Source of the DNA: a virus
Virus record (IMG/VR): IMGVR_UViG_3300043437_000179
Coordinates: 1-34,601 of that record
Length of the DNA stretch: 34,601 nucleotides
Reading direction: 5' to 3' (one strand)
Part shown: positions 13,255 to 19,749 of the stretch, piece by piece
How positions within the stretch are numbered: position 1 is the first letter of the stretch
Layout of the letters: every line of letters starts with the position of its first letter
Translations under genes and position numbers: made by a program
Notes under the pieces: generated by a model
Databases searched by the model: none
What the model was told of the DNA's origin: nothing
What the model saw: only the letters and a program-made list of their open reading frames with translations

Positions 13255-13742
13255 AACTAATTGCAACCATCTTAACTCTATGCGTACTAACGTCATGCGT
13301 AACTGAACGCAAACGATTGAAGATATGCGAGAACTGCCCGACCAAAATTGAAACGATTGTACGCGATAGCATCGTTCAGAAAGATTCGATCATTGTGTTG
13401 CCAGGTGAAACGATTACTGAATACATACGGATCGAATGCCCTGATGGTGCAAAGCCAACCGTTACGACTAAATCCAAGTCGGGTAAACGTGGAAAGCTTG
13501 AAACTAAAATGATCGATCCAAACACTATCAAAGCAGATTGCGTTATCGATTCCGCTGCGGTGGTTTTATCTTGGAACGAAACGCACCGAACAATTAAGAC
13601 TGAAAAAGTTCTACCTACACCGGTGAATTGCTACGATTGGAAGGATATGATTATAGCGATCGTTTTAAGTTTGATCGGTTGCGGATTGTTCGGAGCGTGG
13701 ATGGTTTGGGGTAAACTAAGTAAATCATCTAAAAACGAATGA
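13251..13742 (+). CDS. u-spanin candidate: lipoprotein with C-terminal membrane anchor
   Basis: The 163-aa protein has an N-terminal signal with lipobox L-T-S-C16 and one membrane segment near 133-153 (I-I-A-I-V-L-S-L-I-G-C-G-L-F-G-A-W). The 115 residues between contain C-E-N-C-P and run into polar beta/coil sequence. A lipid anchor at one end and an inner-membrane helix at the other is the defining layout of unimolecular spanins, which span the periplasm and fuse the inner and outer membranes at lysis. Length and charge fit. It lies in the early operon, far from the endolysin at 9637, which is unusual. Alternative: another envelope-spanning protein, for example for exclusion. Confidence 0.6.
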   Translation: MKLIATILTLCVLTSCVTERKRLKICENCPTKIETIVRDSIVQKDSIIVLPGETITEYIRIECPDGAKPTVTTKSKSGKRGKLETKMIDPNTIKADCVIDSAAVVLSWNETHRTIKTEKVLPTPVNCYDWKDMIIAIVLSLIGCGLFGAWMVWGKLSKSSKNE

Positions 13743-13743
13743 T

Positions 13744-13953
13744 ATGGATTGGATTGAACTAAAAAAACAACTTCCATCTGATAATGAGTTATTAGTTTGG
13801 GGAACGCTTGAAGGAGATGATGAACCTAATATACACTTAGTTTTATTTTATGATGATACACTTATGTTTAAGGTTTGTGGAGATTCATCTGATAGAGTTG
13901 TTTTGTCAGTAAAATACTGGATGTCATTACCACCACCTCCAATCATTGTTTGA
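13744..13953 (+). CDS. DUF551-like small protein
   Basis: The 69-aa protein opens M-D-W-I-E-L-K-K-Q-L-P-S-D-N-E-L-L-V-W and closes V-K-Y-W-M-S-L-P-P-P-P. These are the two signature parts of DUF551, a small phage and prophage domain whose usual forms read W-x-x-x-x-x-x-L-P and H-W-M-P-L-P-x-P-P. Function is unknown in the family. It is one base after the spanin-like gene, in the same operon, and is followed by a terminator. Confidence 0.75.
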   Translation: MDWIELKKQLPSDNELLVWGTLEGDDEPNIHLVLFYDDTLMFKVCGDSSDRVVLSVKYWMSLPPPPIIV

Positions 13954-13971
13954 TTTATAGACCAACAACCG

Positions 13972-13997
13972 AAGCCGATGTAACAGTCGGCTTTTTT
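13972..13997 (+). terminator. Terminator after the first early operon
   Basis: AAGCCGA pairs with TCGGCTT around an 8-nt loop and is followed by a T-run. It ends the operon that promoter A starts. Confidence 0.8.
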
Positions 13998-14061
13998 ATT
14001 AAAATTAATCGTACTAATTATCAGCATATTAACAACGAAATGAACATAAAAATAACATACA

Positions 14062-14094
14062 ATGTCGAGCGTATTAATAATGTGTGTACGTTTG
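14062..14094 (+). promoter_or_regulatory. Early/middle promoter, copy B of the 33-bp element
   Basis: Same architecture and spacing as copies A and C, with perfect -7 box TACGTTTG at 14087-14094 and AATG at 14061-14064 as the -33-like element (22-nt spacer). It lies just before ATG 14117. Confidence 0.8.
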
Positions 14095-14116
14095 CTATAT
14101 CAAAATACATAACCCC

Positions 14117-14377
14117 ATGACACACTACTTTAAACTTATTGGCAAGCCCGTTTATTTCGGGTACTGTAACGGTCGGACGATCCGAATCAAATTAAATCCA
14201 CATTCCATTACAGTTTTCCCACGTGCGGAATCGGATGACTACCAAATCTTCTCAGCAGGTTCAGAAGATTACGAAGCGATCGGAGCAGAAAGATTTAGCA
14301 ACATCCTAACCGAAGCCAACGAAATCATTCAGAAAGAAATCCAACTTCAACTATCACTTTCAATCATCAAGAACTAA
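14117..14377 (+). CDS. Small protein, unknown
   Basis: A GTG at 14084 falls inside the promoter, so ATG 14117 is preferred (86 aa, begins M-T-H-Y-F-K-L). The protein has a beta-rich front (P-V-Y-F-G-Y-C-N-G-R-T-I-R-I-K-L) and a helical back (F-S-N-I-L-T-E-A-N-E-I-I-Q-K-E-I). It is the first gene behind promoter B, so it is likely made early. No family recognised. Confidence 0.6.
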   Translation: MTHYFKLIGKPVYFGYCNGRTIRIKLNPHSITVFPRAESDDYQIFSAGSEDYEAIGAERFSNILTEANEIIQKEIQLQLSLSIIKN

Positions 14378-14382
14378 CCCCG

Positions 14383-14925
14383 ATGGAAACACTAACCCAC
14401 TACAAGAAACTACGCAACCCTGACTACATGGGAGCGTACTGTATGCCAACTGACGGAGGCGAAATTATCCTAACGATTAAGTCCGTGCGTGTCGAATCCG
14501 TTCCAAATCCTGACGGTAAGAAATCAGATTGCACCGTTGTTCACTGGATGGAACAGAATTGGAAACCAATGATTCTGAACGCAACCAACAGTAAGACTAT
14601 TTCGAAACTTGCAAAGTCTCCATTTATCGAAAAGTGGCAAGGCTTACAAGTTCAAATCTACACCGCTAAGATTAAAGCTTTCGGAGAAGAACACGATGCT
14701 TTACGTATCAGAACATTCGCACCGAAACCAACCGCAGCACCTACGCCCGATCCGGTAATTGACGAACTGGCAATCAAGGAATCGATCGATAAGTTAAACA
14801 CCTGCACTACCGAGGAAGGATTAACCGCAATGTTTAGATCATTCACGCCACAGATGCAGAAGATCGATTCTATTATCAAAGAAGCGAAGATGGTTAAAGA
14901 CATGATTAAAGCGACTGAACAATGA
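14383..14925 (+). CDS. Recombination-linked phage protein
   Basis: The 180-aa protein has two parts. Residues 1-115 are beta-rich, with M-I-L-N-A-T-N-S-K-T-I-S-K-L-A-K-S-P-F-I and W-Q-G-L-Q-V-Q-I-Y. After a Pro/Ala/Thr linker (about 115-125) comes a helical tail. The N-A-T-N-S-K stretch followed by F-I-x-x-W is a recurring feature of proteins found next to YqaJ exonucleases in Bacteroidota phages, from memory. It overlaps the exonuclease by ATGA. The natural guess is a partner in DNA recombination or protection, perhaps binding DNA, but no catalytic motif is visible. Confidence 0.6.
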   Translation: METLTHYKKLRNPDYMGAYCMPTDGGEIILTIKSVRVESVPNPDGKKSDCTVVHWMEQNWKPMILNATNSKTISKLAKSPFIEKWQGLQVQIYTAKIKAFGEEHDALRIRTFAPKPTAAPTPDPVIDELAIKESIDKLNTCTTEEGLTAMFRSFTPQMQKIDSIIKEAKMVKDMIKATEQ

Positions 14926-15536
14926 TACTGCACAACATCGAACAAAGAACAGGCGAATGGTATCAGATACGAGTAGGCAAAGTTACCGGATCAGAATTCA
15001 AAAAAGTAATGTCAAAGAATTGGATGGACTATGCCGATAAGATCGCAGCCGAACAATTGACCGGATCAAGTCTTGACGATGAAGACGGATTCGTAAGTTA
15101 CGACATGCAACGTGGAATTGATTTAGAGCCATTAGCCGCAGCAGAATATCAACAGCGCAACAATATTCAACTTGATCTATACGGCTTTATTCAGTCATCT
15201 AAATTTGAGCATTTAGGACTTAGTCCCGATGCAGTTGGTTTGGAAGTTTCTTTCGGTGTTGAGATCAAAGCACCAAACGTAGCAACTCACATCCGATACA
15301 TTCGCCACGACAAGATACCTGCAAACTATTACGATCAGATTCTATGTTATTTCGTAGTGTGCGATTCCATCCGGCACGTTGACTTTGTTTCTTACTGCCC
15401 CGATCTTGAACAATACCCGTACTGGCAGAAACGAATTACACGGGATGAAATGCAAACCGAAATCGAACAAGCAGAACAATCACTTACCAAATTCTTCAGA
15501 CAAGTAGAAACCGTTAAAACCCTTATCACACAATGA
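14922..15536 (+). CDS. YqaJ-type phage exonuclease
   Basis: The 204-aa protein matches the YqaJ/lambda-exonuclease fold: R-T-G-E-W-Y-Q-I-R-V-G near 9-19, T-G-S (22-24), then the PD-(D/E)xK residues E69 (G-I-D-L-E), D103 (S-P-D), E114 and K116 (V-E-I-K-A-P), and the helix Y136-Y-x-Q139. These enzymes digest one strand 5' to 3' to prepare DNA ends for annealing. A partner annealase (RecT, Erf or Redbeta) was not recognised, so the protein before it (14383) or after it (15533) may help. ATGA overlap on both sides. Confidence 0.85.
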   Translation: MILHNIEQRTGEWYQIRVGKVTGSEFKKVMSKNWMDYADKIAAEQLTGSSLDDEDGFVSYDMQRGIDLEPLAAAEYQQRNNIQLDLYGFIQSSKFEHLGLSPDAVGLEVSFGVEIKAPNVATHIRYIRHDKIPANYYDQILCYFVVCDSIRHVDFVSYCPDLEQYPYWQKRITRDEMQTEIEQAEQSLTKFFRQVETVKTLITQ

Positions 15537-16096
15537 GAAAGCAACTAAATAATACCGTATGTGCTGAACTCGCACAGAACTTCAAGCCGTTTAAAGTAAG
15601 ACGCAATCCGTTAAAGCCTCAGAACGGATTCAAAACCTCAACAACTTACAAAGTAACTGAACTGCGTAAGAACGCACTTAACCAGTGGGTGGTTCGATTC
15701 ATATCTTCTAAGCACGATTGGTTGGCTGAAAACTTTGATTTGATCGTAGAGAAACTACCCGAACCGAAGCGAGTTTTAAGTGGTTATGATGAACGTGGAC
15801 AAATGGTAATAGGAGAATACTCACATACCGATCAAGATGCTTTTACTCACGTTAAATATTATGACAGCACAATTAAGTTAGTCGCTGTTGAGGTTGATCC
15901 AATTCAATTCAAAGCAAAGGAGATCGAGGATAAACTTACAACTCTTTATGAGTTCAAGCCTAAACAACCGAACCCCGACAATCAAACGGTTAAGTCATTG
16001 GTTCAATACGTTTCAGAAAACAAAGATTCAATGAGCAAGGAATCGCTTATGCACTTTGCCAATCTTATAGGACTTGTTAAACTCGGAGCATTATGA
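15533..16096 (+). CDS. Unknown protein of the recombination operon
   Basis: The 187-aa protein is basic at its N-terminus (F-K-V-R-R-N-P-L-K), with a T-S-T-T-Y-K-V-T-E-L-R-K-N-A-L-N-Q-W-V-V-R-F segment that looks like an SH3-like or OB-like barrel. A helical tail follows. No family recognised. It overlaps the exonuclease (ATGA) and the next gene (ATGA), so it is likely used together with them in DNA metabolism. A single-strand-binding or annealing role is possible but not shown. Confidence 0.55.
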   Translation: MRKQLNNTVCAELAQNFKPFKVRRNPLKPQNGFKTSTTYKVTELRKNALNQWVVRFISSKHDWLAENFDLIVEKLPEPKRVLSGYDERGQMVIGEYSHTDQDAFTHVKYYDSTIKLVAVEVDPIQFKAKEIEDKLTTLYEFKPKQPNPDNQTVKSLVQYVSENKDSMSKESLMHFANLIGLVKLGAL

Positions 16097-16344
16097 GTAC
16101 ACTAAGATCAGGACGCACCGGAGTAAAGGAAGAAGTCGTAGTTAATTATTTCGATTTTTCTTTACTTGTTAAAGGCTATTACATCGAAGGAGAAAAAGCC
16201 GATAGAGATTATCCAGGTACTGCTTCAGACTTCGAAATTGAAAGCATAACATTAATCGAAGGAACATTACTTGACATTATTGACCAAGCACTTAACCATG
16301 ATGAATTGGTTAACGACTGCATAAAAGAAATCGAACGATCATGA
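16093..16344 (+). CDS. Small conserved phage protein, unknown
   Basis: The 83-aa protein contains F-S-L-L-V-K-G-Y-Y followed by D-Y-P-G-T-A-S-D-F-E-I-E-S-I and I-E-G-T-L-L-D-I-I. The pattern of a hydrophobic strand, Y-x-x-G, then E-I-E-S-I is common in small uncharacterised phage proteins of replication regions. Overlaps both neighbours by ATGA. Function unknown. Confidence 0.6.
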   Translation: MSTLRSGRTGVKEEVVVNYFDFSLLVKGYYIEGEKADRDYPGTASDFEIESITLIEGTLLDIIDQALNHDELVNDCIKEIERS

Positions 16345-16967
16345 ACTTCACACTTAAAACAATTCATCAGGTAATCAAGGAAGAATTACCTGAACCGTAT
16401 TTATCACTCGCCAATAAATACACTACACAGAATAGGATTGTCCGAGATCTTCCCGATGCGATACTAAAATTAGTACCGTGGCAACCATCCGGCACAGACG
16501 AGGGTTATCAATTTTGGGAGCATATTTATTTATGGGCTAAAGGAATCAGAAAGACCTTACCTGAATTTCTTGATGCTCCAGTTAAGGTAAAATCCTACAG
16601 CTTCAATTCAAGATACAACGATTGTCTTAACGAGGCGAAATTAGCAAACTCAATCATCGTTAAAATGTTTGGTCGTGTTCTGCTAAATCGGGAAATTGAT
16701 GAAGTCTACAAGCGTTACATTATCTTCAATTATCTTCTTTCAATCCGTGGGGATAGGTTTGGGTTTGCAATGATCGGACGAGCTGTTGCAGAAGCGATTG
16801 GAAGATCAACACCTTTTAACCATTCTACGGTCTATCATGCCCAATTGTCAGAATCAAATCTTATCGATACAAACGATTCGACCTACCTAATGATGAAGCG
16901 AGTGTTCGATCACGAAATGATGATGAACAGCGCAGTTGAATGGCACGAAGATGTTATTGATTACTAA
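16341..16967 (+). CDS. DnaA domain IV-like DNA-binding protein
   Basis: The 208-aa protein ends (about 125-170) in Y-I-I-F-N-Y-L-L-S...F-A-M-I-G-R-A-V-A-E-A-I...N-H-S-T-V-Y-H-A. This matches the DnaA C-terminal helix-turn-helix signature (I-G-R...H-S-T-V) that reads DnaA boxes. The AAA+ part of DnaA is missing. Instead residues 1-110 contain W-E-H-I-Y-L-W-A-K-G-I-R-K-T-L-P-E-F-L, of unknown fold. It probably recognises origin or promoter DNA near the replication genes. The last gene of its operon, just before the RNA candidate at 16989. Confidence 0.65.
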   Translation: MNFTLKTIHQVIKEELPEPYLSLANKYTTQNRIVRDLPDAILKLVPWQPSGTDEGYQFWEHIYLWAKGIRKTLPEFLDAPVKVKSYSFNSRYNDCLNEAKLANSIIVKMFGRVLLNREIDEVYKRYIIFNYLLSIRGDRFGFAMIGRAVAEAIGRSTPFNHSTVYHAQLSESNLIDTNDSTYLMMKRVFDHEMMMNSAVEWHEDVIDY

Positions 16968-16975
16968 ATAATTCT

Positions 16976-16983
16976 TATCTTTA
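16976..16983 (+). promoter_or_regulatory. -7-like box TATCTTTA before RNA candidate
   Basis: One base from TAnnTTTG (A replaces G). Its expected start, about 7 bases downstream, falls at the first base of the structured RNA. No good -33 TTTG is seen, so strength is uncertain. Confidence 0.4.
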
Positions 16984-16988
16984 CAGCA

Positions 16989-17106
16989 CGTTCAGAGGTG
17001 AGAGCCTGAACCCGCAAGACATTAACCGCCCAATGGCGGCTACGTCAGAAAGTAGTTAACGCTACTATCTGCTCTCACCGTAGCCTTCATTGGGCTTTTG
17101 CGTTTT
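16989..17106 (+). ncRNA. Structured RNA with kissing/pseudoknot pairing and terminator
   Basis: Hairpin 1 is GTTCAG (16990-16995) with CTGAAC (17006-17011). Its loop carries GGTGAGAGC (16997-17005), complementary to GCTCTCACC (17071-17079). The main stem pairs GCCCAATG (17028-17035) with CATTGGGC (17088-17095) and, across a 2x2 internal loop, GGCTACG (17038-17044) with CGTAGCC (17079-17085). Base 17079 is shared, so the long-range pairing is 8 bp if both form. Inside sits hairpin CAGA-A-AGTAG / CTACT-A-TCTG (17046-17071). The loop-to-strand pairing crosses the main stem, a pseudoknot. TTTTGCGTTTT follows. It may act as a free RNA or as a leader for 17110. Confidence 0.6.
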
Positions 17107-17109
17107 AAT

Positions 17110-17304
17110 ATGAACAATACAGATCGAATAATTATAAAGCAATATGATTTAGAAATGGGAAGGCTTCACGGAGCGATCACACCAAATATGAATCGTGAAA
17201 CATTAATTTCTTCTATTGTAATTTTACAGAAGTTTTTGTTGATGCCCGATGATGTAAAACTTGAAAAGGCAAAAAAGTATTTTAACGATCCAAAGCCTTT
17301 TTAA
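17110..17304 (+). CDS. Small protein, unknown
   Basis: An upstream TTG at 17098 lies in the terminator T-tract, so ATG 17110 is taken (64 aa). The protein is helical with L-E-M-G-R-L-H-G-A-I-T and A-K-K-Y-F-N-D-P-K. It starts 3 bases after the RNA candidate, so its expression should depend on read-through of that hairpin. Function unknown. Confidence 0.5.
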   Translation: MNNTDRIIIKQYDLEMGRLHGAITPNMNRETLISSIVILQKFLLMPDDVKLEKAKKYFNDPKPF

Positions 17305-17305
17305 A

Positions 17306-17986
17306 ATGTTTAACTACTTCAATTATTTCTATCATTGGATAGAAGAAAATCCCGATAAGGTCGATCCGTATATTACTGCAGTTTATTTTGCATTGCTTAA
17401 CCGTGCAAATAAGTCAGGATGGAAAGATAAGTTTGCAATCATTCTTGTTGACCTGCAGGAAACTTGCGGAATCAATTCACGAACTACAATGTTAAAAACA
17501 CTTGCTCGGTTAGAAGAATTTGGATTTCTGCAGACTGTTTCAACCACAACAAATCAATACAAAAATAGAGTAATATGCCTTCCATTAAATGAAAAGCACT
17601 TGGATAGCACGTGGAAAGCAGATGAAAAGCACGTGGATATCACTTGGACACATAATAAGACTATTAAGATAGATAAGACTATAAAGACTATAAAGACCAA
17701 AGGGGCGGATTTAAGTAAGGTCTATTCTGAAAACGAATTAGTCAATAAGCACTTCATCGATTTTCTGCAGAACAGAATCGAAATAAAGAAACCCGCTACT
17801 CAACGTGCTGCAGATTTATTAGTTACCGAAATGCGTAAACTTTACAAAACACCCGATGAAGCAATACAAGGAATTAATCAATCAATAATGAAAGGATGGA
17901 CTGGATTATTTCCAGTAGGTTCGCAAAATAACAAACCTCAACAACCTGCCCAATTCTCACGGGCATCACTAAACCACTTCGTATGA
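17306..17986 (+). CDS. Replication initiator / winged-helix protein
   Basis: The start at ATG 17306 (226 aa) is favoured over an in-frame start at 17261 that overlaps the previous gene. The N-terminal region (1-100) has Y-F-A-L-L-N-R-A-N-K...C-G-I-N-S-R-T-T-M-L-K-T-L-A-R-L-E-E-F-G-F-L, which reads as a winged helix-turn-helix. A Lys/Thr-rich linker (about 110-135) is followed by a helical part with a DnaD-like feel (E-A-I-Q-G-I-N-Q-S-I-M-K-G-W-T-G-L). This is the usual plan of phage replication initiators that bind the origin and load DnaB. The helicase gene follows with an ATGA overlap. Confidence 0.7.
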   Translation: MFNYFNYFYHWIEENPDKVDPYITAVYFALLNRANKSGWKDKFAIILVDLQETCGINSRTTMLKTLARLEEFGFLQTVSTTTNQYKNRVICLPLNEKHLDSTWKADEKHVDITWTHNKTIKIDKTIKTIKTKGADLSKVYSENELVNKHFIDFLQNRIEIKKPATQRAADLLVTEMRKLYKTPDEAIQGINQSIMKGWTGLFPVGSQNNKPQQPAQFSRASLNHFV

Positions 17987-19371
17987 AACAAGCAATCGAC
18001 ATAGAACAACGAGTTATATCACTCCTGCTCACTACTGAAAATCCTGAACATGATTTCTTTGCCTACATCAAGAAAGATTATTTCACAACTGAGCAATACA
18101 TCAAAGCTTACGAATTAATCGAACTTCTCAGAGCCGATAAGAAGCCAGTAAACATAACTTCATTCACGCACCTAAATCGGGAAAAGAAATTACTATCACA
18201 TCCCGACCATATTAAGATCATCACATCATCTGACACGCTATCATACGGTGAACCATTTATGTATTACGTCCACGAACTTCGTGAGGCATACATCAAACGT
18301 GAAATAAGCAGAATCGTTACAGAAGAATCAGTCGGACTATACGATCGAATCGATGCTTCACAATCAGCTGCCACCATCGTCAAGAAACTGACCGAACTTA
18401 TGGACACTGGTACAACCTCGGATAACATCATTACCATTTCAGAACTTACCCGAAATGAACGTGAAGCATACTTCAGACGGCAATCACTTAATCAAGCAGG
18501 CAAGACTTCAGGGATCGAAACGGGACTATCAGCACTCAATAAGTTCACCGGTGGTTGGCAATCTGAATTTATAATCTTAGCAGGTCGACCATCGATGGGT
18601 AAGACAGCACTTGCATTATTTCACGCAATGCGATCTGAAGAACCTGGCATTTACATTAATCTCGAAATGGGACAATCTCAACTTTCGCAAAGGTTGATTC
18701 TCCAATACTCGGACGGAATGATTAATTCAGCACGACTTCGAGATGGTAACTTAACCCAACCCGAACTACATGCTTTCGAATCCACCATTTCAAAAATAGA
18801 AAACAAGCCGTTTACAATTTACGATAAGCCTCGATGCGGTGTTCACGAAGCGATTAGGGTAATTCGTAGGGAAGCAAGAAAAGGACGGTGCAAATGGGTT
18901 GTTATAGATTACCTGCAACTAATGACAATCGAAGGTTACAGAGGCGGAAATCGTGAAGCTGAAGTAGCAGAAATTAGTAAGACACTTAAAGCAGCACAGA
19001 AAGAACTTGGAATCCCGATAATAGCCCTTGCACAGTTGAGCCGTCAAGTAGAGCAACGAGCCGATAAGAAACCGATGCTATCCGATCTTCGTGAATCGGG
19101 ATCATTAGAGCAAGATGCAGATACTGTATGCTTCGTTTACCGTCCTGCTTACTACGACTTGAAAAAAGAAGATGGAGGCGAATACACTAACGAGATATTC
19201 TACCTTTTTGAAAAGCATCGACAAGGTGCAACCGGAACTGTTGAGTTTAGACATAACCAATACATGACCGATTTCTTTGATGCAAAACAAGAACCTTTCA
19301 ACTCTTACCTACCCGTAGCAGAATCCACATCACTAAACCACATAAGACAAAATGAAGATCTACCATTCTAA
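17983..19371 (+). CDS. dnaB: Replicative DNA helicase
   Basis: The 462-aa protein has the DnaB plan: an N-terminal helical domain (about 1-105), a linker, and a RecA-type domain from about 180. The Walker A is G201-R-P-S-M-G206-K207-T208. The Walker B is V-V-I-D309-Y-L-Q-L-M, followed by A-Q-L-S-R-Q-V-E-Q-R and D-L-R-E-S-G-S-L-E-Q-D-A-D. DnaB hexamers unwind DNA at the replication fork. Length matches the family. ATGA overlap with the initiator. It ends 20 nt inside the next small ORF. Confidence 0.95.
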   Translation: MKQAIDIEQRVISLLLTTENPEHDFFAYIKKDYFTTEQYIKAYELIELLRADKKPVNITSFTHLNREKKLLSHPDHIKIITSSDTLSYGEPFMYYVHELREAYIKREISRIVTEESVGLYDRIDASQSAATIVKKLTELMDTGTTSDNIITISELTRNEREAYFRRQSLNQAGKTSGIETGLSALNKFTGGWQSEFIILAGRPSMGKTALALFHAMRSEEPGIYINLEMGQSQLSQRLILQYSDGMINSARLRDGNLTQPELHAFESTISKIENKPFTIYDKPRCGVHEAIRVIRREARKGRCKWVVIDYLQLMTIEGYRGGNREAEVAEISKTLKAAQKELGIPIIALAQLSRQVEQRADKKPMLSDLRESGSLEQDADTVCFVYRPAYYDLKKEDGGEYTNEIFYLFEKHRQGATGTVEFRHNQYMTDFFDAKQEPFNSYLPVAESTSLNHIRQNEDLPF

Positions 19372-19534
19372 CGAATTCGTCAATGTAAGTATTGACAAGA
19401 CTAAGCAATTGATTGAACTTAACGCTTTGACAGATGAAGAAATATCTCAACTTTATCCGGAACTATCTAAGACACTTAATCGAGATGAAATTATAAAAGC
19501 CGTTGTGTTCGGTATCGAAAATAATAACCCTTAA
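19352..19534 (+). CDS. Small protein, unknown
   Basis: The 60-aa protein begins inside the helicase stop region (20-nt overlap). It has V-S-I-D-K-T-K-Q-L-I-E-L-N then an acidic helix with D-E-E-I-S-Q-L-Y-P-E-L. No family recognised. It precedes promoter C by one base, so it closes the helicase operon. Confidence 0.5.
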   Translation: MKIYHSNEFVNVSIDKTKQLIELNALTDEEISQLYPELSKTLNRDEIIKAVVFGIENNNP

Positions 19535-19566
19535 TGTTGCCCGTGTTATTTATTTGTGTACGTTTG
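19534..19566 (+). promoter_or_regulatory. Early/middle promoter, copy C of the 33-bp element
   Basis: Same spacing as copies A and B, with -7 box TACGTTTG at 19559-19566 and AATG at 19533-19536 as the -33-like element (22-nt spacer). It precedes ATG 19582 and the methyltransferase. Confidence 0.8.
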
Positions 19567-19581
19567 TTGAAAGATTAGACT

Positions 19582-19749
19582 ATGGCACGACTGAAGAAAT
19601 ACAATGAAGCAACTAAGCACCTTAGTAAACGAGTTCCGGCAAGTCAGTTAAAGAAGTGCCACGAATTAATTGATGAATACCTAACCCCATTTGAAGCACC
19701 GAAAGATGATCGAACTTATAAACCAACCGAGCCAAAAGGCACAATTTAA
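19582..19749 (+). CDS. Small protein upstream of methyltransferase (55 aa)
   Basis: The ORF runs from ATG 19582 to TAA 19747-19749. The protein is basic at the start (M-A-R-L-K-K-Y-N-E-A-T-K), then R-V-P-A-S-Q-L-K-K-C-H-E-L-I-D-E-Y-L. A strand with R-V-P-A-S followed by a helix ending in E-Y-L resembles small ribbon-helix-helix DNA-binding proteins. It sits 15 bases after promoter C and overlaps the methyltransferase start by 44 nt. That overlap is long, so one of the two starts may be wrong, but no downstream start in the methyltransferase keeps its motif I. A transcription regulator role is a reasonable guess. Confidence 0.6.
   Translation: MARLKKYNEATKHLSKRVPASQLKKCHELIDEYLTPFEAPKDDRTYKPTEPKGTI

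Noticed and set aside
14084-14116. Upstream GTG start for the gene at 14117
   Set aside because: It lies inside the promoter -7 region, so it cannot be in the mRNA if promoter B is used.
16989-17079. Pistol-type self-cleaving ribozyme
   Set aside because: The hairpin-loop to downstream-strand pairing is similar, but the 59-nt spacing (17012-17070) and extra hairpins do not fit pistol, and I see no conserved core.
16985-17106. tRNA or tmRNA
   Set aside because: No acceptor stem with CCA, no T-loop GTTC-type stem at the right place, and the pairings do not form a cloverleaf.
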